NCBI GenBank assembly: GCA_023238725.1
Contig: CM041548.1
Location: 16,761,752-16,825,751 of the forward strand
Reading direction: 5' to 3'
From: Scortum barcoo
Lineage: Eukaryota; Chordata; Actinopteri; Centrarchiformes; Terapontidae
Length of the DNA: 64,000 nt
The notes below the pieces were generated by a model. The model did no database searches. It was not told the origin of the DNA and saw nothing but the letters and a program-made list of their open reading frames with translations. Of this stretch, positions 1 to 11,441 are shown in pieces (position 1 is the stretch's first letter; every line of letters starts with the position of its first letter). The position numbers and the translations under genes are program-made.

Positions 1-445
1 TAATCAGACAGTGCTGCCCCAGAGGCTTGTCGATGCTCTCAACAAAAAACATGTCTTGTTACTCTTTAACAACCATTGTAGTTAAAAGCCAGTGATGCCG
101 CCTCTGTATGAGCAAAAACATTCAAAGGGCAGCAGCTGAAGCAGTTAACCTTTTATGCAGCTCAAACTGTGATTTCATTATAATATCAAGAATAGTTACC
201 ATATTGTTGCATGAACTCATATTAAAATGTTAAAACACATTTTTAAGGTTTCTCTACAGCCTGGCTCAGTATTACATAGAAAATATCACTTTGTAATCAG
301 TTTTTTAAGACTTCTAATGATCAATTACCAGTTCAGGAAGAACACAGAGTTTGTGGGGATCAATGGCTGTTGCTTTTTATTAGCACGAGTAAAACAGTAC
401 AGTCTACTTTACTTAACAAAACGTTTCCTTTGTGCCGCTTCTCAG
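1..445 (+). other. med30: med30 intron 1, 3' part
   Basis: This non-coding stretch ends in a pyrimidine-rich acceptor (TGTGCCGCTTCTCAG) directly before the exon 2 codons CTG CCT AAT. The reading frame of exon 2 happens to stay open upstream to about 227, but the residues encoded there do not resemble MED30, so this is intron. I see no repeat or other feature in it. Confidence 0.8.
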
Positions 446-604
446 CTGCCTAATGGGGTCACCTACCACCCCAACACCCACCAGGACAGGCTGGGAAAAC
501 TTCAGGAGCACCTTCGGATGCTTTCTGTGCTTTTCCGCAAGCTGCGCCTTGTCTACGACAAATGCAATGAAAACTGCACTGGGATGGACCCCATACCTCC
601 AGAG
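446..604 (+). CDS. med30: med30 exon 2 (coding)
   Basis: This 159-bp exon (53 codons, phase 0 at both ends) encodes the conserved core helix region of MED30. It starts LPNGVTYH and contains the near-invariant block LSVLFRKLRLVYDKCNEN, followed by MDPIPPE. The length equals the human exon and residues match human positions 60-112. The acceptor is CTTCTCAG before 446 and the donor is GAG|GTGAGA at 604/605. No shift or stop is present. The most variable part is the start (HPNTHQ against HTGTYQ in human, from memory), which is ordinary divergence. I am confident of both boundaries because the flanking exons join in frame. Confidence 0.95.
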
Positions 605-775
605 GTGAGACACAAACAAAATTTGACAACATTTTCTCACATTAAAGTGATTTAAAAGTATGTGTGTTTAAGATCAAAACCTCTGGACTGAGAGGGAACC
701 AAAGACTCATGATTGTTGTCGCTTTTACTCATAATGATGATGTTTTGGTCATTAAGTACAACATACAGTGAATAC

Positions 776-2304
776 AAAAAGTCTACACACCCTTGTTAAA
801 ATGCCAGGTTTTTGTGATGTAAAAGACCAAGATAAATCATTTCAGAACTTTTTCAACCTTTAGTGCCACCTATAATATGAACAATTCAATTGAAAAACAA
901 ACTGCAGTCTTTTAGGGAACTAAACTAAGAGTAACATGCATAAGTTTGCACACTCCTAAACTAATACGTTGTTGAAGCACCTTTTGATTTTATCACAGCA
1001 CTCAGTCTTTTTGGGTAGGAGTCTATCAGCATGGCACATCTTGACTTGGCAATATTTGCCCACTCTTTCTTTGCAAAACTGCTCCAAATTTGTCAGAGTG
1101 TGAGGGCATCGTCCTGTGCACAGCCCTCTTCAGATCACCCCACAGATTTTCAATAGGATTCAGGTCTCGGACTCTGGCTTGGCCATTTCAAAACTTTAAT
1201 CTTCTTCTGGTGAAGCCATTCTTTCGTTGATTTGTTGATTTGATGTGTGCTTTGGGTGGTTGTCGTGCTGACATTCCTCTTCATCTTTAGTTTTCAGCAG
1301 AAGCCTGAAGGTTTTGTGCCAAAATTGACTGGTATTTGGAACTGTTCATAATTCCCTCCACCCTTGACTTAAGGCCCCAGGTTCCAGCTGAAGAAAAACC
1401 ACCACCACCACCACGCTTCACATGGTGCTCTTTTGCTGATGTGCAGTGTTGTTTTTGCGCCAAATATACCTTTTGGAATTATGACCAAAAAGTTCAACCT
1501 TGGCTCCATCAGACCATAACAAATTTTCCCATATGCTTTTGGGCATTTCATATGTGTTTTTGCAAAATTTTACCAGACTTGGATGTATTTCTTTGTAAGA
1601 AAAGGCTTCTGTCTTGCCATCCTACCCTATAGTCCAGACATATGAAGAATATGGGAGATTGTTGTCACGTGTAGCCAGTACTTGCCAGATATTCCTGCAG
1701 CTCTTTTAACGTTGCCGTCGGCCTCTTGGTAGCCTCCCTGACCAGTTTTCTTCTAGTTTTTCATCAATTTTGGAGGGACATTCAGTTCTTGGTAATGTCA
1801 CTATTGTGCCATATTTTCTCCACTTGATGATGACTGTCATCACTGTGTTCCAGGATATATCTAATGCCTTTAATGTTCTTTTGTACCCTTCTTCTGACTG
1901 ATACCTTTTAACAATGAGATCCCTCTGATACTTTGGAAGCAGACCATGGCTTTTGCTGTAAGATGCAACTAAGAAAATGTCAGGAAAATCCTACTAGAGC
2001 AGCTGAACTTTATTTGGGATTAATTAGAGTCACTTTAAATGATGGCAGGTGTGTACTGACTACTATTTAACGAGTTTGAATGGGATTGGTCAATTCTGAA
2101 CACAGCTACATCCCCAATTATAAGACGGTGTGCACACTTATACAGGTTCTTGTAGGTTTTTTCAGTTTGTTTTTCAATTGAATTGTTTACATTATAGGTC
2201 ACATTAAAGGTGGAAAAAGTTCTGAAATGATTTATCTTGGTCTCACCTTTGTACACCACAAAAACCTGGGATTTTAACAAGGGTGTGTAGACCTTTTCTT
2301 GCAG
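776..2304 (-). mobile_element. Decayed Tc1/mariner-superfamily transposon
   Basis: About 1.5 kb is bounded by imperfect terminal inverted repeats of roughly 100 bp. The left end starts CAGTGAATAC and carries GTCTACACACCCTTGTTAAA; the right end is the reverse complement of a close copy, ending in TTGCAG. Both ends are flanked by TA (774-775 and 2305-2306), the usual Tc1 target duplication. The transposase reads on the - strand in broken frames: remnants of a WPSQSP...NPIENLW motif lie near 1140-1190 and a glycine/tryptophan-rich HGGG-region remnant near 1390-1420. Several frame breaks make it inactive. It lies in med30 intron 2. The superfamily is secure; the exact family needs a library search. 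Confidence 0.85.
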
Positions 2305-3641
2305 TACAATGTAGCAGGACTGTGCTGACACTTAAGACTTTTAGACTGGTCTATACTGTCTAAAATTATGCTCTTACATTATTTTAAGGCAAGTTTAAAA
2401 AATGACTAATTTATTTTAAGCCTAAGAAAGAAAGATACCGTATCGCCAGACTAAATCATAAACTAAAAACTGCGTTTCCATGGTGACAAGTAGTGATGCA
2501 AACATTTTCTGCTGGAGTAATTCCTAGTTTGAAAAGGTTTAAAATTATCTAGGACACATTGCAAGTACCCCTACTGAATAAAGTCAAGAACTGGACAGCT
2601 TTGCACAACATATTAACACTTTGTGAAACTGACCCCTGGGAAACAAATATGTTGGTGCTTTAATAAAATAGGACAGCGGCTTATCCAGAAGAGTTGACTT
2701 GTGACCTCTGGTTGACGCCAGCGTGATGGCTTTCTTTGAAAACAATTGGTGTTTCTTATGTGTATCAGACACTGCAGGTTTGTGTTGCTGTTTACTCGAA
2801 TCAAAGAGTGCTGGTACCGTATTAATGTTAAATAAACTTCACTCAGGACAAGACTATTTAGCAGCACCTCCTGCATTCATTAAAATCAGTGAGCTTTCCA
2901 GTTTCATCCCAAAACCTGAGCGTGGAAAATCACCTCTTTTTAAAAAGTTACTCACATTGACCTCGGCTGGAAGACTTAGACCCCTGAGGAGGCCACCAAC
3001 TGAGTGCAGCATGTAAAAGAGTATTACAGTAAAAATATGAAGTCATGTGGCGCTGAAGAAGATCCTGTTTCGCATGGCCCTTTACTGAAAAAAACATTGC
3101 CCTACTTTAGTCAGTAATTTGTGCTCATAAGAAAGATAGCAGTGACTTCAAATGTAACAGCTTCTTATAATATAGTAGAAATGCCTTTTTCTAAATTGAT
3201 TGAAATGTAAGTAAATAAAAAAATTGTATGCTTATTTCATCTGGCAACTACTTAAAAAGAAAGGATGATTCTATTTTCTTCCTTTCTCTTTAAGTTATCA
3301 TCACTTTACCCACTCTCAATATACTTTACCCCCCCGTATGGAGTGATAAATGTCTTTTAATGCAACTGTATTTTATTTATTTGATCTTTATTTGATCAGC
3401 GAAGGTTGTTGGGGCACACATAGTCTTCAACCGGGTGTCCTTTTGAGACATTCTTCAGCAGAATAAGAGAAAGAGAGTGACGAGAACAGACAACAAGATT
3501 TACTTTATTATAAGCCCATGTTCTCAGGTTTATCAGAGTTCTCATATCCTCTCTTTCCTGCCCTTAAATTAAGTTTTTAATACATATATTGTACACCAAC
3601 CTCATGGTGTGGTTGTAACTACTATGGTGATGTGATAGAAC

Positions 3642-3660
3642 TATATATATATATATATAT
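3642..3660. repeat. (TA)n microsatellite
   Basis: An uninterrupted alternating TA run of about nine units is followed by a T run. It lies in med30 intron 2 and has no visible role. Confidence 0.9.
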
Positions 3661-4919
3661 TTTTTGTATTTGTTGTGACTGATGATGATCCTTCCAGATG
3701 CTGACGTGTGCTTTGTATGCTTTTTACTGCCTCATATGGCCCACTTTTTCACACAAACTTCCTTCTAAATTAGGAAGCAGTTAGTTTAAAGGAAGTAGGC
3801 CATTGTTACTGCCACTCCCTCCTCGCTCACGCGCACACACACATGCACTCACAGAGCTGCACACACATTTTTACCCTGGGGGACTCTTATCTCACCTACT
3901 TCCTCTAGGTCTGTCTTGTCTCCACTCGCAGCAGATTCATTGGTTGCTTCAGGTGAGTCTCCAGAGTCTCTTTACCGCTGGTTACGGTCACCATCCACCT
4001 TCAGGAACAAACAGCACTTCAGCTCAGCCACACTCCATACCCCCTTGCCTGCACAAACACACATAAACACACGTGCATGTGCACAAACATATTCCACACA
4101 CTAAATATATTGCCATAGACATGCATGTGGTGCGCTCCAGCGTGTCACAAAAGCATTTTTTTCAACATACGTGCACTCACACAGACACGCACACTGGCTC
4201 AGTGGGCATGCACTGTTCGAGGCTCCACGCAGGGCCACAGCTAGGCTATCCACTGCTGTTTGATTGGATTTATGACTGCGGCAGTCCCTTCCCAATTTCT
4301 ACAGATTGGCTCGGAGCTAATCTCTCTCGCCAGACTCCTACAGAGGATAAAGGAGGATGTGGGAGGAGACCAGTCTTAAATTGGAACAAATTTGTGATGG
4401 CTGCCACCGTGTACATTTTCCGCATCGAATAATACAGTTGCTCAAAAGCATTTCAAATGATCTTTCCACTGGTTGTTCAAAATGACTCTCGTCTGCAGTT
4501 CCACCCCTGAATCAAAGTCCATAAGTGTCTCACTTTGACATTTTCCTTTGCTGTATTGGTGTAAACCCTCATTGAGTCATTATGGCCGTCAAGCAATTTT
4601 TCTCCCCTCTTACTTCCACCTTTATTTAAATGTTTATTCATTTTCCCCCCGAGGCTGAGAACCCAGTCCAGTGCTGACCAGCCAATAGCTCAGCTCGCCA
4701 TGTTTGTCTGGGGCGGAGGGTTGTTGATTTTGGCCCCGGCGTGCGTGCCATTTATCATCTCGGAGAATTCAGGTGCACGCCTGACAGCCGCTCGCTATTG
4801 GCCGCCCCCGAAACAGGAAGTGGAATCAATGACTCGGGCAGTGTGACCTCATCGCAGCCTAATTAGCAGCAGACCCGTTTAATGAACAGCTGGAGCAAAT
4901 GCACACGTCAGCGCTTTTG

Positions 4920-5370
4920 CTCGTTTTCTTTCCAGCTGTCATTTGTTGTTGCCCTGTTGCAGCTTTTTTCCTCCCTCCTTTTTTCTCAAACTCTCACACT
5001 TTCTCCTTCTATTTCTTTTCTCTTCGTCCTATCCCTCTTTTTTTACCTTTGTCTTCTTTCTCTGATTAAGCTTCTCAGTATTATCACACTCCCCATTTCC
5101 TTTTTTCTCCCACTGTTTTCTTTAACATCGACCTTTTTTCACTTTCTTTCTCTCCAGATTTCTCTTCAGATTTTCCTCTGTTTTTCTCTCTATTGTGCCA
5201 GTCTTCCTCCCCTCTGTCATTTCCTGCACCGAACAGCCACGCTATTTCATTTCCCTCTCCCCTTACACGTTCACCCTGCTATTTTCTTATTATTTTGGTT
5301 TTTTTTTCTTGTTTTTTTTTTTTCTCAGTTTGTCTTTTCTACCCTTTTCCTTTTGTCTCAGTGAGGCAAC
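4920..5370. repeat. Pyrimidine-rich low-complexity tract
   Basis: About 450 bp of strongly C/T-biased + strand sequence, mostly T and TC/CTT runs. Open frames of over 100 codons across it are composed of L, F, S and P only and are by-products of base bias. A similar tract follows at about 5820-6100. Confidence 0.75.
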
Positions 5371-6786
5371 CTGGAGAACTTCATTAGGCCATTCTTCTCT
5401 GTCAGGCAGGAAACCACATCCATCTTTCTGTGGTAGAGGCAGGGGTTATGACTCACACAAACGTACTCACACACACACAAGCTGCATGGCTACACGTGCA
5501 CCCACTCGCGCACGCACATAATACACTCTCCATCCATCTTTCCCACCCTACTCAGCACATTTCATTTTCCCCCCAGAAGCTGCCAAAATCAGCCCACTAC
5601 CTTTAAAATCCGATATGTCATTGGCTCCGGCCTGAAATTATCTAATGAAAAAACTTTCCTCTTTTCCTACTTAAAGTTTTCTTGAACCAGAGACAAGCAC
5701 ATAGTTTGTCTCATATAATATCCTGCCTTATATGTCCTTGCCGTCTTTTCTCCCTCCAGCAGTCGGAGTTTAGTTTGGCGTTGAGCTTGGCCTGGAAACT
5801 GACAGGAGCACAGAAAGTTATCCAGATTTTCACATCTTTCTGTCACTCTTTTGTTTCCCTCTTGGCCTCTTTATCTCTTTGTGTTTCGCTTATTCTCTCT
5901 TCCCTTTTTTTTTCCATCTTTGTTTTTTTTCTTCCTCTCTTGCTCTTTTCCAACCCGTCACCCTGCCCTCTTCAACCGTAGCTTTTTTTCTCTCTTTCTC
6001 TCCTTGACATTTTGCCCATCGTCTCGCAGTCTTCTCTTCTGTCTTCATCTGTTTGTCTACATTTCTCTCCGTCTGCCTACATTTTTTTTTTCCCCTTTCC
6101 TTCGTGTTAGTCTTGAAGTTGGCCGGCTCCAGCCGTACTCAAACACCAGTCAGTCATTGCTTCCAGACGAAGCAGCTTTCTCCAATCATTGTCTCGTGTC
6201 CGCAGGGCCTCCACTCCAGCTGCACAACCTCAGGTCAAATGGTGTAGTCAAGCAAAATAATCTTAAAAACCTTTGCATGATTTAGATTAGCATCATGCCA
6301 AGTCATTATTGGAACAAGGTGTGTTTTCCCGGAGCATGGCAGCTTTTATTGGCTCCCATTTGTTTGGAGAGTCTCCTGCCTAATCTGTGTTTGTGATCTT
6401 GTCTGGTATGATAGTTTTTATTTTGGAAAGGAAACTTTGGAGATATTAAGAACAGGAAATCCATGCTTCCAGTGTAATAAACTCCTGAAGATTATCTTTT
6501 GCTGCTTCCTCTGAAACAGTGAAATTGGCGTGTGGATTTTAGAGAGTGTGAAACTATAAGATTGACTTTATGTCAACATAACTGATACTACGCATTTCCT
6601 GGAAATTCTGTACAGTAGCACAGAACTGTGTGTGCGTTACAAATCCAGTTTCATTGAGCAGCTTTAAAGATCATCAATCACACGTTTTCAGTGTAAGATC
6701 CTTTACGTCTTTGCTGTGTGTCATATCAAGAACAGCGTGTTCTCAAGATACGTTACTTGATGAGTAGCTGCAGTAAGCTTCCCGCT

Positions 6787-6841
6787 GTCCTCCTCCTCTT
6801 TCTCCTCCTCCTCTTCCTCCTCCTCCTCCTCCTCCTCCTCC
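6787..6841. repeat. (TCC)n trinucleotide repeat
   Basis: An imperfect TCC/CTC run of about 55 bp, slightly interrupted by CTTT. A near twin lies at 19623-19659. Both are in med30 introns. Confidence 0.9.
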
Positions 6842-7000
6842 ATGAGATGAACACTAGGGGGCAGTGTGGTGCAAAGCAGCAGGCAGTGACCCTGTGGGCT
6901 CTCAGGAACGCCGCCTCGCCTGGAGGCTCTCGCACATCAGCCTCGCTGTAGTGTCAAGCAGACAAGGTCAAGCACACAGAGCGTTGAAAAATGAATTAAT

Positions 7001-7015
7001 CTCTCTCTCTCTCTC
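7001..7015. repeat. (CT)n microsatellite
   Basis: A short CT run in med30 intron 2, about 490 bp before exon 3. Confidence 0.8.
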
Positions 7016-7506
7016 CTCTGTCTCTGTACATTGAGGAGAGATGGGTGAGACTCAGTCTGTGATCGAGAGCTTACACAGAATCCCCATTCCTACCCCTTCA
7101 CCGGAACAAGATTATGAGACAGCACAGGGTCGTCTTGAGTAGAAGACAGCTCTCATAGGTTGAGACTGCCCATACGCACATAATGCTGACCTGTAAATGC
7201 ACTCAGCAGCCATATAGGTAAATGGTAAACGTGAACATGCTGCACAGCTGCTTTTAAGTACTTCAGTCATGGAAATAATAAGAAGAAAGAGGAATAAAAG
7301 AAAAGGGCATTGTGAGTTTAATTCCACACGGAGACAAACTACTCATGAAACAGAGTTCATTGCCACAGAAGTAAAAGTGTTCCATGTTGTATATTATGTA
7401 CTACACTACTATAGGTAATAAACATGACCTGATCCAGATCAGTTGTATATGTTAGCTGTTAGTAAGTAATATAGCCGGGTTTTTGTTTGCTGTTTGTCCC
7501 TTTCAG

Positions 7507-7614
7507 CAACTGATACCCTTTGTGGAAGATGACAGCTCAAAACACGAGGATCGTTCGGCCGGCCAGACCCGCCCCGCCACCGAGGAGAGGAGAGAAATCC
7601 TGGAGGTCAACAAG
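7507..7614 (+). CDS. med30: med30 exon 3 (coding)
   Basis: This 108-bp exon (36 codons, phase 0 at both ends) encodes QLIPFVEDD, then a hydrophilic linker, then EERREILEVNK. It corresponds to human MED30 residues 113-147, with one extra residue in the variable linker. The acceptor TTTCAG at 7501-7506 is strong. The donor at 7615 is GTACCG, which keeps GT and +3 A but lacks the usual +4 A and +5 G, so it looks weak even though it opens the largest intron of the gene. The exon continues in frame into exon 4 (EVNK then KLKQKNQQ), exactly as in human. Confidence 0.95.
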
Positions 7615-8262
7615 GTACCGTGTTCTTTATTTCAATAGCACAGCACTGTTAGTGTCACAGGTTTGATTCCCAGCCAATGGTAATAAAATTAGATGGTTGA
7701 GTTACTCAAAAAGGATGACAAACTGATATAGTGAAGTTTAATCACAGCTTAATATGATGTTATATGAGAACAGTAAGGTTTCACTTCAGCCTTTTTGACA
7801 TTTCATATCACGTCTTTCTTTGTAGCTGGAGAGAAAATATCATCTCAAAGATTGGAAATAATAATTAGGCATGAAATTCATTACAATTAGTCATTTTACT
7901 CACTATCATTAACCCCAAGCTTTAATAGCCGACTTTCCATTATTTGCATAACATCCATCCAGGTTGTAAAGACGAGGTTTGTACAAAACAAAATTAAGAG
8001 GCTACACTTGATAAATTTTATTGTCTGCTGATAGAGTTTGTGTGTTTAAAGCAGGCAGTGTGCTGTTGGGAAACGCTATTAACAAGTACGGCATTCGAAA
8101 ACACATTTGAATCCCACATCACTATAAAATTCTTTTAACACGTCGAGGACTTTGAGCAAATTTGGGTGACCATGCACGTCGACTGTTGTAGACTGGTGTG
8201 AGGGGGAATCGTTTGTCGGCAGCTTTTATTCATGATCCAAGGACATCTGTCCATCTGTCCAA

Positions 8263-8822
8263 CGCAGGTCAGTGAAGTAGTCAGAAAGCTCCAGAGAGGC
8301 ATGGCACCAGGGGTTGATGAGATTCGTCCTTGAATACTGAAGGCTCTGGATGTTGTTGAGCAGTATTAAATCTTAAAACACCTCTTCAGTGGCTTGTGGA
8401 TGTTGGCTTCAGTGCCTGTGGACTGGCTCCCAGTTTTAACAGCGACTGGAGGAAGTTTCTGCTTATCATTGCACAAGTGTCCTAAAGCATTTTATTGTGA
8501 CCACCTTGCCAAAAATAAAGAGATACTCCACTAAAATCAAGCAAATACATTTTCATCAAATATACCAGAGTTATGTTGGCACTTCCTGTAAAAACTTTGT
8601 CCGTGTTCTTGTCAGTTTTTCTGTCTCTTATTTTCCTGGACGTGATCTTTAGGTGGAGATGAGGATTGGCGAGTGTTTGGTCAGGATTGCATCTCTGCTT
8701 TTTTTTTCTGATGAAGTAGTTCTATCGGCTTCATTGGGCCGCCATCTCCAGCACAGACTTCTGCAGCCGAGCTTGAAATGGTTGAAATGAGTCACCACCT
8801 CAGAATCTGAGGCTGTGGCACT
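8263..8822 (+). mobile_element. Rex3 (RTE-type LINE) reverse-transcriptase fragment
   Basis: Two collinear pieces of a decayed non-LTR retrotransposon are visible in + orientation. At about 8263-8440 the sequence resembles the Rex3 segment that reads GxAPGVDEIRPE...LKALDVV. At about 8655-8822 it resembles the later segment around the YADD-type catalytic box (ATCTCTGCTTTTTTTTTCTG followed by ATGAAGTAGTTCT). Sequence between them is lost or unrecognisable. Stops and indels make it inactive. Rex3 is widespread in teleosts, so this supports a fish origin. The call rests on recalled consensus, not a search. Confidence 0.75.
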
Positions 8823-9004
8823 TAAAAACCATAAAACTGTGGACCTTCACTGTCAGGTTGAGCTGGAGTTTCTGTCCCAGATGAGGAATTTTGAGTAAAT
8901 GAGATATAACCCGCATTACTGAAAGTTTTGGATGCAACTTCTTCAGTTTCAACAATCTTTGTTATCAAATTATAACACTGTGATGTTATTGTGGATTTCC
9001 TTCT

Positions 9005-9245
9005 GTTTACTCGACATCTATTATATGGCTGTCTGTCTTGGGAGAAGGATCCCTCCTCAATTGCTCTTTTTAATGGTTTTTTTGGTTTTTTTTTGCCTGT
9101 CAAAGGATTTTTTGGGAGTTTTTTCCTCATTCAAGTCGAGGGTCTGAAGGGATGGAGGGTGTTGTAGGTTGTACGGTTGTAAAGCCCCTTAAGCAAAATT
9201 GTGATTTGTTATATTGGGCTATATAAATAAAATGATTTGACTTGA
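9005..9245 (+). repeat. Common teleost interspersed repeat tail, copy 1
   Basis: The segment has the wording of an abundant fish repeat: GGGAGAAGGATCCCTCCTC, then T-rich DNA, GAGGGTCTGAAGGGATGGAG, then ATTGGGCTATATAAATAAA and a repeated TTGACTTGAC end. A lysine-rich open frame on the - strand (8822-9130) is a product of this repeat. The parent element (LINE 3' end or SINE) is not decided here. Confidence 0.7.
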
Positions 9246-9729
9246 CTAGATGTGAGAATGAATGGCTTTGTGTTGCCAATATCCATAAAACAATTCAAAT
9301 ACTAGTATAAATGAGGTGATAAGTAACCCTTTTTATAGTGTGTGTGTGTGCATATTTAATGCAAATATCAAAGAGAATTAATTGGCCATTGGCTACAAAG
9401 GGCTGATTTGAGCCTGATAGTAGCTGATTGTGTTTTGAATATTAACAGAGGGAAAGAAGAGATTACTTTTTTTCGCATCTTGTGAGTGAGGTGTTCACTT
9501 TTGGAGTGGTTTCAAGTATCGGACATCAAACACACCTAAGAGCTTTTTCAAATGTATTCACTGTCAGATATGTTTTTGCCCGGCTCTGATAGAGAGGCTG
9601 TTTTTTATGACACTCTGAAGTGCGGAGCAGAGAGCTTTTCTTCAGACTGACACGCCACGTTGTCAGTCAAAGTCTGAAAGTTTGTTGCAGAAAGATTTAA
9701 TCCTGAGTCACGGCTTAGTTACATGCGAC

Positions 9730-9838
9730 AGGCGAGGGTCTAAGGATAGAGGGTGTCATATGCTGTGCAGATTGTACCTCGTGCCAAATTTCTGATGTGT
9801 GATATTTGGCTATGTAAACAAAACTGACTTGACTTAAA
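9730..9838 (+). repeat. Common teleost interspersed repeat tail, copy 2
   Basis: A second, more diverged copy of the 9005-9245 repeat in the same orientation. It shares GAGGGTCTAAGGATAGAGGG, a GTGTGATATTTGGCTATG segment and the CTGACTTGACTT end. Confidence 0.65.
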
Positions 9839-11420
9839 TGTAAAAATGAAGATGCATGGAAACACTGTCTCTGATATTAATTAAAAAGGATGGAGCAATA
9901 GAAAATTAAAAAAAAAAAAATCTTATTGTGGTTGAGGCTGTGAAAGAAATTAATCCCACATCATAAGAAGGTTTAGTTTAACAATTTTAGTAGTATTTTA
10001 ATTTAATCTTTCATTTTTAGCAATGCATGGTTGATTTTGGTGGCCCCTGTAGACAAAGGCGGCAGTGTTTCACTTAACGTTAGGTTACATCTTCCCTCCG
10101 ATTCACCCCCTGCTACATGGAGACTACTTGGCCTTAAGGGAGGTGGGTGTCAGCTTTGGAAAATGGACCTTCAGTTAGCATCTGAAGCAGCTTGAATTCA
10201 GCTGGAGCAAATCACAGCACTGTTTCATCTGATATCACAGAAAAAAAACTTGGTGGCTTGAATAAGCATTAGAAACTAATAGAAATAGTAAATCCTCTTG
10301 CTGTTGGTCCCGTTTGCTTATGTAGGTCATAGAGAGGCATCAGTATTAAACTAAGACTGTTTCATAACCAGTTAAAAACTCCATAGAGTATTTTTAAAGT
10401 TAGAAGTCCTGATAGATTTGGCGACTCCTGTGCTTGCAGTGATTATAACAAATGCAAAAAATTAGGGCAGAAAATATTATGTGTTGCTTTGTAGGTTGTA
10501 CTTTTGATGAACAGTTAATGTCAGAGCTAACCTTGGGGACAAATACATTGCATTTCCTGTGACGGCTTCAGAATAAAAGCCACCTTGTGTTTCAAATGTC
10601 TTGAATGCGAAGCAGCATATTCGGTTTGTATTAGCAGTAACATAACGCAGCCAAATAGTCGAGCCGGATTACATGCATGCATCATTTCTTGAATTCTGTT
10701 ATGCAGCAGCGAATCCAGCATAGTAATGAAGGACCCTGCCGCAAACAATGGAAACTACAATATCGAGCAGTAATTACTAAATGTAAATACACTGAGTGGC
10801 AGAAAATGACCAACCACAAGTAACTACAAAATATGGGGAGCTGTTTTACTAAATTAAAGGATTATAACTAAAACGGTGTTCATACAAAGATCCACTCACT
10901 TTACTTCCTCTATTACAGTGTGGGGCAGTGCTAAAATGTCTTTAATGACAAGAAACAAGCCCCTCACTCCAGTATTATTAAGACAAAGGCATAAAATACA
11001 TGAATAAATGTCTTAAGATGTATTTTGCTGCATAACACTGCTGAACTGAGCAGGGGGACAGGATACACACTGACAAACCCAGCCCTGCGATGTTTTGGCA
11101 TTTGCCATCATAGATTATTTTTGAGGCCAGGATTAGGTTTAATCTCTTCCTGGGAAACAGGCACATCAAGATGACATTAAAGCGCTGTGTGCAAATATCA
11201 GCCTTGGGTCGATGAAACGTAGATCCTGCATAGATGCAGGTGAGGTAAACAGCCCGCAGTCATGCACACAATTCCTCCCTGCACTTCCCACATCTCACCT
11301 GAGTACAGTAGTTGTGGACAGTGGAGCGCGACAAAGGTTCAGGTAAAAGACATCATGCATTATTTAGGAGGCCTCTTTTTGTTTGCATCGTCTGTCATGG
11401 ATTTACTTTGTTTGTATATC

Positions 11421-11441
11421 TGTGTGTGTGTGTGTGTGTGT
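11421..11441. repeat. (TG)n microsatellite
   Basis: A perfect TG run of about ten units in med30 intron 3. Confidence 0.9.

Larger units (their letters stand above)
605..7506 (+). other. med30: med30 intron 2 (6.9 kb)
   Basis: The intron runs from a GTGAGA donor to a TGTCCCTTTCAG acceptor. It holds the Tc1-like fossil (776-2304), a short TA repeat (3642-3660), CA-rich DNA near 3830-4190, pyrimidine-rich tracts (about 4920-5370 and 5820-6100), a TCC repeat (6787-6841) and a CT repeat (7001-7015). A GC-richer block with an inverted CCAAT motif at about 4690-4900 may be regulatory. The remaining sequence shows nothing I can identify. Confidence 0.85.

Noticed and set aside
227..445. In-frame upstream extension of med30 exon 2
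   Set aside because: The residues do not match MED30, and a good acceptor at 445 gives the conserved exon start.
1336..1632. 98-codon frame on the + strand
   Set aside because: Lies inside the Tc1 fossil on the strand opposite to the transposase.
8822..9130. Lysine-rich 102-codon frame on the - strand
   Set aside because: Produced by a very common teleost repeat; the same frame should appear at many unrelated loci.
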